Source: Oligoflexaceae bacterium
Lineage (GTDB): Bacteria > Bdellovibrionota_B > Oligoflexia > Oligoflexales > Oligoflexaceae
Direction of reading: 5' to 3'
Length of the DNA: 29,563 bases
NCBI GenBank assembly: GCA_947474445.1
Contig: CANJJY010000004.1
Location: 1 to 29,563, forward strand
Numbering within the stretch: the stretch's first letter is position 1; every line of letters starts with the position of its first letter. Below are positions 1 through 7,735 of this stretch, one piece after another. The notes beneath the pieces were generated by a model, which worked only from the letters and a program-made list of their open reading frames with translations, was not told the origin of the DNA and did not search any database. Position numbers and translations under genes: made by a program.

Positions 1-12
1 TCGACTTCCTGA
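1..12 (+). CDS. C-terminal tail of upstream gene, perhaps gspL (partial)
   Basis: In frame 1 the window opens with three sense codons and then a TGA at 10-12 that overlaps the ATG of the next gene as TGATG, a classic coupled stop/start. By T2SS gene order the preceding gene would be gspL. Nothing else of it is visible, so the identity is inferred only from the neighbour. Confidence 0.25.
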   Translation, partial: STS

Positions 13-560
13 TGGACAGCATTTACAAGCTGAGCCCCCAGCATCAGACCTCGGTGCTCGCAGGCGTCGCGGGTGGCCTGCTGCTTTTTGTACTCGGTGC
101 ATTCACCGTCTACTTCTCGCGGATCAATGCTTTGGAGGACGAGCTCAATCAGAGCTTTGATGCCCTGCAAGAAGTCCGAAACCTCTCGACGACCTATGAC
201 CAAGAATTGAAACGCTACCAAGATCTAAAGTCGACCGTCAGCCGCAACGCCGCTGAGTTCAAACCCAAACCCTTCTTTGAAAGCAAAGCCAATCAGGTCG
301 GCGTTGCCATCACCGATCTGCGGTCGCAAGACGCGGAGCTGCCCGCGGAAAGCCCCCTCGCTCAAGATTTCCGCTACGTCGCCGTCGAATTCAAACTTCC
401 CAAGGTGTCCCTGCCGCGGCTTTTGAAGTTCATCGAAGAAGTTGAGAAGGCTAACGCCAACCTCAATATTCATAGTCTACAGGTTCGCACCCGCTACGGA
501 GATCGACTCTTCTTCGAAACGAGCGCAAAAGTGATGGCCTACAAGGTCGGGGGAGAATAA
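12..560 (+). CDS. gspM: Type II secretion system protein GspM-like
   Basis: This 182-residue protein probably acts in the inner-membrane assembly platform of the type II secretion system, where GspM partners GspL. The N-terminus is short and cytoplasmic (KLSPQHQ), followed by one membrane anchor at about residues 16-36, a coiled-coil-like stretch (about 38-75) and a periplasmic alpha/beta domain, the layout and length usual for GspM. The start is supported by the TGATG overlap with an upstream frame. The next gene, GspN-like, follows after 3 nt, so the two are co-transcribed. GspM is poorly conserved, so the call rests on topology plus context. An alternative is a PilO-like protein of a related machine. 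Confidence 0.7.
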   Translation: MDSIYKLSPQHQTSVLAGVAGGLLLFVLGAFTVYFSRINALEDELNQSFDALQEVRNLSTTYDQELKRYQDLKSTVSRNAAEFKPKPFFESKANQVGVAITDLRSQDAELPAESPLAQDFRYVAVEFKLPKVSLPRLLKFIEEVEKANANLNIHSLQVRTRYGDRLFFETSAKVMAYKVGGE

Positions 561-563
561 ATC

Positions 564-1523
564 GTGACGGAACTGTTGGACGATCCGGAGCAGGAGAGCA
601 AATCTCGCATTTTTCATTTCGCCTGGTATGGACTGCTGTTTCTACTGACCTTTGTCATCTTCTTTCTATTCACCTTCCCTTATGGTGTGTTGAAAGAAGC
701 TCTGGTCTCTGAAATCTCGCAAGCGACCGGCTATTCCCTGCGCGTCAAGGAGATGGGCCCCTCGTTCCTCCTCGGCGCTGATGCAGCAGGGATTCGCATT
801 TCTTCGCCTGACAACGCCGTTCAGGTCGAAATGGAAAGCGTCGATGTCACGCTTTCCGTCTTGAGTCTTTTCATCGGACGCGCGACAGTCGATGTTGAAC
901 TGGTGAGCAAAAACAAGGGATTACTCGATCTCAAGACCTCGTGGACGCTCTGGCAGCTGCTCAAAGAACGCAATTTTGTTCCGAGTCGCATCAGTCTGGA
1001 AGCCAAGGATTTTGAACTGGGTGGATTGGTCAACCTCTTGCTCTACAATACTTCCAAGACGGCCAACGATATGATCAAAGACCTGCTGACGCAGATCGTC
1101 TTTCAGGGGAATCTGACGGGAGTCAGCGATATCAAACTGGCGATCGATGAGCCGATTCAGTCGACCGGTACGATCGAACTTAAAATCGACAAAGCCACTC
1201 TCGATCTAACCAACCCCAACCTCGTCGTAGCGCGTCAGACCTTTAAGAAAGCTTTGGTCAAGGCGAATCTCCAGGGTGGTAAGCTCAATCTAGACAGTGC
1301 CTCTGGCCTGGAAAGTCAGGAAATGAAGATCGATCTCAAAGGTAACAGCACCCTGCGCAACCCTTTTGCCAATTCGATTCTCGAGATGATCATCAATCTC
1401 AAACTGGAAGGTACCTTGAAGGACAACTTCGGCTTTATCCTCAGCGTGATGGGCGGCAACGAAGGAGAACTCAAGTACCAGATCAACGGCACCTTCGAAC
1501 GCCCGAATTTTCAAGGCGGCTGA
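564..1523 (+). CDS. gspN: Type II secretion system protein GspN (AsmA-like)
   Basis: A 319-residue protein starting at GTG 564, with a GGGAG Shine-Dalgarno inside the end of gspM. It has a cytoplasmic N-terminus, one transmembrane helix (about 22-43, ending FTFPYGVLK) and a long periplasmic beta-rich domain that resembles the AsmA-like fold of the short GspN proteins annotated in Bdellovibrio and deltaproteobacteria (VKEMGPSFLLGADAAGIRI, repeated D-hydrophobic strands). GspN is an accessory, not universally conserved T2SS component. It is the last gene of this operon: the next gene is convergent and begins 3 nt beyond the stop. Confidence 0.75.
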   Translation: MTELLDDPEQESKSRIFHFAWYGLLFLLTFVIFFLFTFPYGVLKEALVSEISQATGYSLRVKEMGPSFLLGADAAGIRISSPDNAVQVEMESVDVTLSVLSLFIGRATVDVELVSKNKGLLDLKTSWTLWQLLKERNFVPSRISLEAKDFELGGLVNLLLYNTSKTANDMIKDLLTQIVFQGNLTGVSDIKLAIDEPIQSTGTIELKIDKATLDLTNPNLVVARQTFKKALVKANLQGGKLNLDSASGLESQEMKIDLKGNSTLRNPFANSILEMIINLKLEGTLKDNFGFILSVMGGNEGELKYQINGTFERPNFQGG

Positions 1524-1526
1524 CTC

Positions 1527-1907
1527 TCATTTTTTTTGGGGCAGTACGACCTCGTAACCTGCTTTGCACGAGGGACACATCCCGTAGAGCGGCGGTAGAG
1601 TGTCGCGGAATTCTGCCGTGAACGGGCTCTTACACTCAGGACATTCCCCGGAAACTTCCAGGTGGGCGATCAGGCGGCGACTGCGGTAGAAGACCAAGAG
1701 GCCGATGATGGGACCAAAGAGGAGCGCTAGGGGCGTAATCACCAGGTGGAGTACGGGGACGGGGACACAGACGATAGCGACCGCCCAGAGGCCCAGCCAG
1801 GCTTTTACCCCTTTAAGGACGGAATTTTTGAAGGTGGGCTTCTCGGAATGCCCCACAGCGTTCAGAGTATGACTTCCAAACTTGATCTGCATCGAACTCT
1901 CAGACAT
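1527..1907 (-). CDS. Small membrane protein with C-terminal zinc ribbon
   Basis: A protein of about 126 residues, function unknown. I chose ATG 1907 (MSESSMQIKF) because an AGGTGA Shine-Dalgarno sits just upstream; a TTG at 1931 would add 8 residues. Two hydrophobic segments (about residues 40-58 and 60-78) form a hairpin in the membrane. They are followed by a C-terminal rubredoxin-like zinc ribbon with two CPxC pairs (CPECKS and CPSCKA about 25 residues apart). The gene converges on gspN with only 3 nt between stops. It ends in a run of eight A, which reads as T8 on the plus strand. Confidence 0.6.
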   Translation of the reverse strand: MSESSMQIKFGSHTLNAVGHSEKPTFKNSVLKGVKAWLGLWAVAIVCVPVPVLHLVITPLALLFGPIIGLLVFYRSRRLIAHLEVSGECPECKSPFTAEFRDTLPPLYGMCPSCKAGYEVVLPQKK

Positions 1908-2117
1908 GTCTCTCACCTCAACTTCAATCAATTACCATTAAAGTGTGAAAAGCAGACGGACTCCGGGCTTCCCGAAGGCAAAACTTGCCCACGAGATTCC
2001 AGTTTATGTTGCTATAGCGCGCTTCGCCGAAGAGCTCAAGGCTCTGCAGGGCCGAGAGAATATGGTGCGCAAGTGACTGCAACGTAAGGATAGTACCGGA
2101 AGCGGCGTCCCCCTACA

Positions 2118-2147
2118 TTGACACATTAAGAATGGCTCACATACAAT
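2118..2147 (+). promoter_or_regulatory. Sigma70-type promoter for the FliT-like/glycosyltransferase operon
   Basis: A perfect -35 TTGACA (2118-2123) is followed by an 18-bp spacer and a near-consensus -10 TACAAT (2142-2147), about 27 nt upstream of the chosen start at 2175. It reads toward the 2175 and 2582 genes. The rest of 1932-2117 holds nothing I can support. Confidence 0.6.
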
Positions 2148-2174
2148 GAATCTATACATGGCATGGGAGCTGGC

Positions 2175-2549
2175 ATGGACCAGAAGATCCGGCAACTCGA
2201 ACGGGTCCTGAGCTCATACAAAGCGCGGGCTCAAGCTGCTCTCGATGCCCTGGAACTTGAAGATTGGGACGGATTTGAATCGGCCATGCGTTGGAAGAAA
2301 GCCGCCTTCCATAACTTCCGCGCGGTCGACTACCTGCTCGAAAGAGAGCGCCCTGGCTATCTTCAGAGCGAACAATGGCAAGCCCTCTGGCAGGAAATCG
2401 AAGGAGCGGATCAGGCCTTAGCCGATCAGATCGAGTTGCAAAAGTCCAAACTCAGTCAGCAACTCGCTCGAATCCGCAATCACAAGGCAACCCTCAGCAA
2501 GTTTCAGTCCGGAGTCAAGGATAAGGCAGGCTTTCAAGAGACTGTTTGA
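2175..2549 (+). CDS. Small helical protein, FliT/FlgN-like chaperone candidate
   Basis: This protein of about 124 residues is predicted all-helical and coiled-coil, with no cysteines or membrane segment. The pattern YKARAQAALDALELEDWDGFESAM followed by a long amphipathic helix matches the style of FliT-type flagellar export chaperones in length (about 120 aa) and in the 'alternating helix plus W/E/D turn' motif; this is weak, family-level resemblance. ATG 2175 is preferred over ATG 2163 because GGGAG at 2165-2169 is then spaced 5 nt upstream. The next gene, a glycosyltransferase, starts 32 nt downstream under the same promoter, which would fit flagellin modification. No other flagellar gene is in the window, so the role stays open. 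Confidence 0.45.
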   Translation: MDQKIRQLERVLSSYKARAQAALDALELEDWDGFESAMRWKKAAFHNFRAVDYLLERERPGYLQSEQWQALWQEIEGADQALADQIELQKSKLSQQLARIRNHKATLSKFQSGVKDKAGFQETV

Positions 2550-2581
2550 CGCTCGCATGACGAGGCCAGAGGAGAAGTTCC

Positions 2582-4435
2582 ATGAGTGAGGAAAAGAAGA
2601 GGATAGCCTTGGTTCTGGGAAGCTTGCCCAGTGTTGAGGAAGTTGATCAATTCCGTCTCATAGCGAAAGACTATGAGTTTCAGGTGATCAGCTCGGAATC
2701 GATCTGCGCTTACTTGAGCCAGAACAGCTACTTCCAAGATCTCATCTGTGTCGCCCTCAAGGACCACGACGAAAATCCGACCTTTCTTCCAAGCCTGGAA
2801 AAAGTGTTGGCTAATTTCGACATCGTGATCGTCAAGGAACGACTCGGTCTCTACGCTTACCAAGCCTTGAAGGCGAAGTGGCGACACCAGTTCCGACTCA
2901 TCGTGTGGGTCGACAACTTCGTTCCCTTTCCGGCTCACGACGTCGACCAGATGCGAACCATTCGCACCGAAGTCACCAACGCCGCCGATGGCTTTATCGT
3001 TCAATCCAAAGCAGCGGCTCTAACGCTGCAGCTGGAAGGCGTCGAAGCACATCGCATCTACGATATGATCCCTTGGGTCGAAAACCGAATCGATCGCAAG
3101 CCGGCTGCGCGAGCCAAAGCCCGTGAAGCTCTTGGTATCGCTGAAGGCGACATCATTATCGCCTACATTGGTCAGATCGAATGGGAAGAAGGTCTCGCTG
3201 ACCTCGTTTCCGCGGCCAAGTTGATGATCACCCGCGAACCCAGCCTTAAAAACAAACTGCGCCTGGTCTTCTGTGGAGTCGGCTCGTATTCGAGCGAACT
3301 GCGCGATCAGTTTATCAGCATGGGCATCGACAACAACGCCCTGTACTATGCACCGACCCGCGATTCGATTCGAGCGATCCAGCAGGCTTGCGACGGGATC
3401 TATATTGCCCCCCTCGCTTCCCACGATCGCATCGAAGGCGACCCCTACCGTCTGGTCAGCGCGATGACCCAGGGTATCCCGGTGATAGCTGCCCGCCATG
3501 CTTTGATCGAAGAATTCTGCGGCAAACACCGCATCGATTTCTGCGCCTCATCGCCCATCAGTCTGGCCAAAGCCTTGCAGAAGATGCGCAGCAGCGCGGC
3601 TCTGGTCGACGATATCATCGCCAAGAACCAAGCCGAGGCTACCAAGCGCTTCACAGCCGAACGCGCTGAAGCGTCCATGCAGAATCTGATCAAGGCCTTT
3701 GTCGACGTCGCTAGCACGATCGATCGCAGCAGCCTCGATCATCGGGTGCTTGAAATCGAAGCCAAGGTCCGCAGCAAGCAGTACCTCGACGCCGTCGATC
3801 TCATCGAAGCGGTATTTCGCACCGACAATGTTCCCGTCCATCACCGCGCCAATCTCTATAGATTGGTCGGCGACTGCTTTGCCAAGCTCAATGACATCGA
3901 TGCTGCAAAAGACGCTTATATCCAAGCGGCCGAGCTTGATCCTTACATGCCTAAGGTCTACATCGGTCTCGGCACCGTCGGACTGATGAAAAACAGCCAC
4001 GACATCGCCGTGCTGCACTTCCAAAAAGCTGTGAGCCTGGCGCCTGACGATGAAATGGCGAACCTCGGTCTCGGTCTTGCCTTCCAAGGCATGAACGAAC
4101 AAAAAGAAGCGTCGCGCTGGATCGTCAAGGCTCTCACGATCAATCCAGAGAACGCCGCGGCACTGTACTCGCTGGTCCGCATCGCTCACGAAGGCAACTT
4201 CTACGACGAAGCGGAAAAGGCGATCAGGCGCTACCTGACGATCCATCCCAACGACTACAACTTCATCTATACCCTGGGCGGCATCCTCTATAAGCGTGGA
4301 TCTTATATGGAATGTCTGCAGCTGATGAAGCAGATCCTCGGCGCCGATCCCAAAGATCAACGCGCTGCGGCTCTGGCTAAACAGGCAAAAACCGAGATCG
4401 ATCAAAAGGGTAAGGCAAGCTCATCGAATGCTTGA
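2582..4435 (+). CDS. GT-B glycosyltransferase fused to TPR repeats
   Basis: A 617-residue cytosolic protein. Residues about 1-370 look like a GT4-type GT-B glycosyltransferase: a weak N-terminal Rossmann domain, then the characteristic C-terminal donor-binding half (IIIAYIGQIEWEEGLADLVSA, RLVFCGVGSYSSELR, and a YIAPLASHDRIEGDPYRLVS-type segment with the E that normally contacts the nucleotide sugar, then AMTQGIPVIAA). Residues about 385-600 are five or so TPR motifs (for example LYRLVGDCFAKLNDIDAAKD). TPR-bearing glycosyltransferases often modify protein targets; donor and acceptor cannot be read from the sequence. A strong AGGAG precedes ATG 2582. The gene follows a FliT-like protein, which makes flagellin or adhesin glycosylation possible. 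A terminator follows at 4461. Confidence 0.75.
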   Translation: MSEEKKRIALVLGSLPSVEEVDQFRLIAKDYEFQVISSESICAYLSQNSYFQDLICVALKDHDENPTFLPSLEKVLANFDIVIVKERLGLYAYQALKAKWRHQFRLIVWVDNFVPFPAHDVDQMRTIRTEVTNAADGFIVQSKAAALTLQLEGVEAHRIYDMIPWVENRIDRKPAARAKAREALGIAEGDIIIAYIGQIEWEEGLADLVSAAKLMITREPSLKNKLRLVFCGVGSYSSELRDQFISMGIDNNALYYAPTRDSIRAIQQACDGIYIAPLASHDRIEGDPYRLVSAMTQGIPVIAARHALIEEFCGKHRIDFCASSPISLAKALQKMRSSAALVDDIIAKNQAEATKRFTAERAEASMQNLIKAFVDVASTIDRSSLDHRVLEIEAKVRSKQYLDAVDLIEAVFRTDNVPVHHRANLYRLVGDCFAKLNDIDAAKDAYIQAAELDPYMPKVYIGLGTVGLMKNSHDIAVLHFQKAVSLAPDDEMANLGLGLAFQGMNEQKEASRWIVKALTINPENAAALYSLVRIAHEGNFYDEAEKAIRRYLTIHPNDYNFIYTLGGILYKRGSYMECLQLMKQILGADPKDQRAAALAKQAKTEIDQKGKASSSNA

Positions 4436-4460
4436 TGTGACTTGACATTACCAATCGCGA

Positions 4461-4487
4461 AGGGTCTCTCTTTGGGGACCCTTTTTT
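4461..4487 (+). terminator. Rho-independent terminator after the glycosyltransferase
   Basis: AGGGTC (4461-4466) pairs with GACCCT (4477-4482), extended by a G-T and a C-G pair, and is followed by six T (4482-4487). It lies 26 nt after the stop at 4435 and only about 20 nt before the next start, so read-through is possible. Confidence 0.8.
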
Positions 4488-4506
4488 CGTGGTGAAAGGG
4501 AGTGCG

Positions 4507-5148
4507 ATGCTCAAGAAGATCCTGCTCAACGGTAAACGCATACCGGTTCCGGTGCCCATCAAGACTTTGAGCGAAGCCATCGCCTGGGTTGAAAAGCATC
4601 TTCTCCGGCCTGATCATATGATCACCCGCATCCAATTGAACGGCGATGAGCTCGAAGTGGGAGGGCCATTTCCGGCGACAGTTCTTCAGGACGAAGCGGA
4701 CTTGCGGCTGAAGATCGATTCGCCAACCGACATCTGTGTCCAGACGATCGATGCCCTGCGAAACCTGGCGTCCGTCATCAGTCGCAATCTAAAGCCAATT
4801 GCCGTGCAGCTCTGGGAGCACAAGGGCAATCGATTGCCGCTCGAAGCCAAGACTGTCATGGAAGACATTGGGCTGATGGTCGAGCTTTTTGATCATGTGT
4901 TAGTGCTGGTCGATAAGAAGGTCGATACGACCAATGCGCTCGATCTGCAGCAGAAGATCAGAAAGGCCTCGGCTCTCCTGCAAATCGCCTTGCAGCAGAC
5001 CGACTTCAAAGGGGTGGCGCGCGTGCTGCTCAACCAACTTGAAACGCCGGTGATCGATTTGAGCTCCGAGCTTTCGAGCCTCGAAAAATCCGTATTTGAA
5101 ATCCAGGCCGATCGCCACTTAGAAAAGCGGCAAGCCAAGATCGGTTGA
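4507..5148 (+). CDS. Conserved-looking protein of unknown function
   Basis: A protein of about 213 residues that I do not recognise. ATG 4507 is chosen because AAAGGGAG lies just upstream; GTG 4489 would begin inside the terminator's T tract. The N-terminal half (ILLNGKRIPVPVPIKTLSEAIAWVEKHLL, then LNGDELEVGG) looks like a small alpha/beta domain of the kind used for ubiquitin-like or ThiS-like folds. The C-terminal half, from about residue 75, is helical (long amphipathic helices with LLQIALQQTDFKGVARVLLNQLE). No signal peptide or membrane segment is present. It follows the glycosyltransferase in the same direction, separated by a terminator, and may be partly co-transcribed. Confidence 0.6.
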   Translation: MLKKILLNGKRIPVPVPIKTLSEAIAWVEKHLLRPDHMITRIQLNGDELEVGGPFPATVLQDEADLRLKIDSPTDICVQTIDALRNLASVISRNLKPIAVQLWEHKGNRLPLEAKTVMEDIGLMVELFDHVLVLVDKKVDTTNALDLQQKIRKASALLQIALQQTDFKGVARVLLNQLETPVIDLSSELSSLEKSVFEIQADRHLEKRQAKIG

Positions 5149-5154
5149 AGAACA

Positions 5155-5174
5155 GAAGGGCGGTGACGCCCTTC
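5155..5174. terminator. Hairpin between convergent genes
   Basis: A perfect 8-bp stem GAAGGGCG/CGCCCTTC closes a GTGA (GNRA-type) tetraloop. It lies 7 nt after the stop at 5148 and 8 nt before the convergent stop at 5182. Neither side has a clean T tract, so it is a likely but weak bidirectional terminator. Confidence 0.5.
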
Positions 5175-5181
5175 GCTCCGA

Positions 5182-5496
5182 TCATTCGTCGTCAAAATCG
5201 GCTTCGGTTTCCGGAATGATCAAAAAATAATTGTTCCGCTCGGTCTCACTCGCCCCTTCGTCCGCTTCCAGGCAATACCCGAAGTTTGAAAGACAATCAG
5301 AAATCTCTTCCATGAACTCGATGTAGGGGGTGGGAGCAGCTTTAGCCTTGGATCTCAACTCGGGAGTCCAGGTCAGCATCAAGGTGTCATCGGCGGAGGT
5401 GGTCAGTTGATGCAGAGGACCAAATTTCCTGTCTCGTTTCAGAATACTTTCAAGTTCCATTTTCATCGGTTCAATTGATTCGAATTCAAAGGACAT
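5182..5496 (-). CDS. Small acidic protein of unknown function
   Basis: 104 residues, no recognised domain. It is soluble, with an acidic C-terminus (ETEADFDDE) and alternating strand/helix character (LMLTWTPELRSKAKAAPTPYIEFMEEISDCLSNFGYCLEADE). ATG 5496 has AGGAG 9 nt upstream. It stands alone: the plus-strand gene before it converges on it, and the gene at 5681-7228 upstream ends in its own inverted repeat. Confidence 0.55.
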   Translation of the reverse strand: MSFEFESIEPMKMELESILKRDRKFGPLHQLTTSADDTLMLTWTPELRSKAKAAPTPYIEFMEEISDCLSNFGYCLEADEGASETERNNYFLIIPETEADFDDE

Positions 5497-5643
5497 GGCT
5501 GTCGTCTCCTGGAGTCGGCCTGAGCCCCCGTCTGTGAGGGATTGTCAGCCGGGCTATGCGACTTCTACTCAGGACCACCAGGAAGAGCAATAATAAATCG
5601 TAAGTATTTGTATATATTGATAAATAAGAGGCTTGAGAAAGCT

Positions 5644-5672
5644 GGGCCTAGGTTGAAAAGGCGCCTAGGCCC
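5644..5672 (-). terminator. Inverted repeat downstream of the secreted hydrolase
   Basis: A perfect 9-bp inverted repeat GGGCCTAGG/CCTAGGCCC with an 11-nt loop starts 9 nt beyond the minus-strand stop at 5681. The downstream T tract is interrupted. 5497-5643 otherwise holds no gene I can support. Confidence 0.5.
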
Positions 5673-5680
5673 CGCGTCGA

Positions 5681-7228
5681 TCAGAGAGTTTCGAGGACGT
5701 AAGCGCCGAGGGCTTCGACCATCAGGGAGCGAGGGAATTTATTTATCTGAAAATCGAAACCGGGAACGCTACCGCTTCCCCCTAAACCAAAGTGGTGCGT
5801 GGTCACAACTCCGAGAGAGTGAATCTGTAGATTTTCCTGCTTCGGATTGAAGGTGCGCAGAACGCTCGGCCACGGCCGACCCTTGGCTTCAATCACCTGC
5901 CCATCGTTGAGGAAGACTTGAGTCAATTGATAGAGGCGCGCGGCGCTCGGCCCGAGGAGCAGCATGAGCGGATCATCCAAATTAAAGAAAGGCGAATCCG
6001 GCAGGTACCATGGGATCATCGAGCGAACCGGCATCGCACCATTGATCGAATAGACGGGAAAGTTCGCAGGCAAGGTATTCTTCTGCCACCACCGCAGCCT
6101 GGATTCCGTTTTGAGCTCTTCGCTGGCGATGTTCACATAATCTTCTAGGAGCTTCAGCCTTTTATAGAGGCCGAGTGGGTCAAGACTTTGGAGAATCATC
6201 TGCCGCACGACGTCGTAGGCTTGATGCATGGAGAGGAGCGGGCTTTCGCTCGCACGCTTCGCCATATCGGCAAGATCACCAATTCTAAAAGAAGGCGAAA
6301 CCTCGGCCAACTCGGAGCCGTAGACGACTCCGCCGAGGGTTACGATACCCCGGATTTTATCCATGATCGCGGAGGTGCCGGCGGGAGCCTTGGCGGCGTT
6401 CGCGATCATGTCGAGAGCGATGGCGCCCCCGCGCGAATAGCCGAGGAGGAAAGGATTCTGGACGGCGGCATCAGGCAAAAGGTTGAGTAGCTTTTCCACG
6501 CGGCGAGCAAATGCCGCACGGCTCAGCGCGATCGGTCCTATCGTCTCTAAGCTTCCCGTAGGACTTTGGAAGACTATGAGCTGAACGAGAGGATTGCCGC
6601 TCGCATCATCGATGCTGCCGAGGCGGACGATGGCGCCCAGATCGATGTTCACTTCTTTCATTTTCAGCCAGTTAAAGACTTTATCTTCGATGGTTCCGAG
6701 CTGAGCCTGATACTTATCCCGGAAAGAGCTTGGCCGGTTCAAGATATCGTCGAAGATAGGTGTCGGCAGGAGCTCGCTGAGCAAGGGTGGAATGACGATA
6801 AAAGTCACCGGACCCTTGGCCGCAAAGATTTCGGCCGGATTTTCATCTGCTCCGAAGGGCGTGTTGATCCCGTACTGATAGAGGCCGATCGCGCTCGTGT
6901 TGCGGCTGTTCTCGACCATCGCTCGAGCCGCTTGCATAGGGGTCTTGGCATCTAGCACAGCTGCTGAAGGTGTAAGAACATCAGCGGAGAGAGGGAAAAT
7001 GATTTTTTGCACTTCGGCATCACGCATGCCGTGTGTTCGCGCAACATTGCGAAAAACATCACGAAAACGACGAGACATGGACATTTGTTGATCGACTTGA
7101 TCCTGGACGGTATCAGTCGAACGAGCTTGAGAAGTGGGTTCAGCGCGAGCAGATTCTGCGAGAGCGAAAGCGAACAAAGGGGCGAAACTTAGCCATGCGA
7201 TCGCAAGGCGATTCGACAATCTCATCAT
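5681..7228 (-). CDS. Secreted alpha/beta-hydrolase (lipase/esterase-like)
   Basis: A 515-residue protein with a clear Sec signal peptide (MMRLSNRL then a hydrophobic stretch, cleavage near ARA-EP at about 29). The nucleophile elbow GYSRGGAIALDMIA at about residues 263-276 fits GxSxG with Ser265, preceded by a strand (NPFLLGYS); TFIVIPPLL at about 142 is the first core strand near the oxyanion hole; and an HH near the C-terminus (VVTTHHFGLGGSG) could supply the catalytic His. It is longer than typical lipases because of an N-terminal helical segment. ATG 7228 has GGAG 8 nt upstream. Substrate unknown; export to periplasm or outside is the firm part. Confidence 0.65.
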   Translation of the reverse strand: MMRLSNRLAIAWLSFAPLFAFALAESARAEPTSQARSTDTVQDQVDQQMSMSRRFRDVFRNVARTHGMRDAEVQKIIFPLSADVLTPSAAVLDAKTPMQAARAMVENSRNTSAIGLYQYGINTPFGADENPAEIFAAKGPVTFIVIPPLLSELLPTPIFDDILNRPSSFRDKYQAQLGTIEDKVFNWLKMKEVNIDLGAIVRLGSIDDASGNPLVQLIVFQSPTGSLETIGPIALSRAAFARRVEKLLNLLPDAAVQNPFLLGYSRGGAIALDMIANAAKAPAGTSAIMDKIRGIVTLGGVVYGSELAEVSPSFRIGDLADMAKRASESPLLSMHQAYDVVRQMILQSLDPLGLYKRLKLLEDYVNIASEELKTESRLRWWQKNTLPANFPVYSINGAMPVRSMIPWYLPDSPFFNLDDPLMLLLGPSAARLYQLTQVFLNDGQVIEAKGRPWPSVLRTFNPKQENLQIHSLGVVTTHHFGLGGSGSVPGFDFQINKFPRSLMVEALGAYVLETL

Positions 7229-7347
7229 CGCTCATTCTCCGACTTTTTGGTGGGTCCCTATTATTTAAATAAGGCAAATGACGGATGAAGATCAATGACA
7301 AAAGCTGTAAAGGAACGCCCATGCGCTGTTCACCGAAGGCTTTCGCG

Positions 7348-7548
7348 CTAGAGCTTCAGCCAAAAATCGATGTCGCGATCGAGCTGATCGGCGAAGGTTT
7401 TTAGTTCAGATGCCAATCGACTTTTAGGGCGCAATGGTTCTGCTGCAGGTAGCGGTGCAGGCAAAAGCGAAGACTCATCTGGGCTAGAAACCAGTCTGAG
7501 AAAAGGTTTTGGCTTTTTGCTCGAAACTTTTTTTTGTTGATCGTCCAT
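7348..7548 (-). CDS. Small basic hypothetical protein
   Basis: About 66 residues, unrecognised. MDDQQKK at 7548 is the preferred start because AGGAGG lies 10 nt upstream; ATG 7569 would place that Shine-Dalgarno inside the coding region. The N-terminus is Lys-rich, the middle is Pro/Ser/Ala-rich and disordered (SSLLPAPLPAAEPLRP), and the C-terminus is one amphipathic helix (SELKTFADQLDRDIDFWLKL). It lies between the hydrolase and fusA, downstream of the fusA terminator, so it needs its own promoter. 7229-7347 carries only a palindrome TTATTTAAATAA at 7261-7272. Confidence 0.45.
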   Translation of the reverse strand: MDDQQKKVSSKKPKPFLRLVSSPDESSLLPAPLPAAEPLRPKSRLASELKTFADQLDRDIDFWLKL

Positions 7549-7662
7549 CCTGGACTTTCCTCCTCGCATAAGCTCGGGTCATCAATAAAGCTTCAAAGCT
7601 ACAGTTTCGAAGCTCTACTCTTACCTTTCGGAAGAATCAGCGAAAACTTCAGTCTCGAGAAT

Positions 7663-7690
7663 AAAAAAAGCCCCCTTAGAAAGGGGGCTT
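7663..7690 (-). terminator. Rho-independent terminator of fusA
   Basis: A 10-bp stem (7668-7677 with 7681-7690, AAGCCCCCTT/AAGGGGGCTT) with a 3-nt loop is followed on the minus strand by a run of seven T (7669-7663). It lies about 45 nt beyond the fusA stop at 7736. Confidence 0.85.
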
Positions 7691-7735
7691 GGTCGATCTG
7701 AAAAAGAGGGCTGTTATCAGCCCAATGACGCGAGA

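Noticed and set aside
1500..1540. Rho-independent terminator after gspN from the T8 run
   Set aside because: The only preceding stem is CGCC/GGCG with a long loop. The T run is explained by Lys codons of the convergent gene.
1746..2087. Plus-strand open frame overlapping the zinc-ribbon gene
   Set aside because: It is antisense to a gene with clear transmembrane and CPxC features and continues into the intergenic region with no domain.
3548..4405. Long minus-strand open frame opposite the glycosyltransferase, 285 aa
   Set aside because: It has the composition of a codon-bias shadow and no ribosome site; the plus strand encodes a clear GT-TPR protein.
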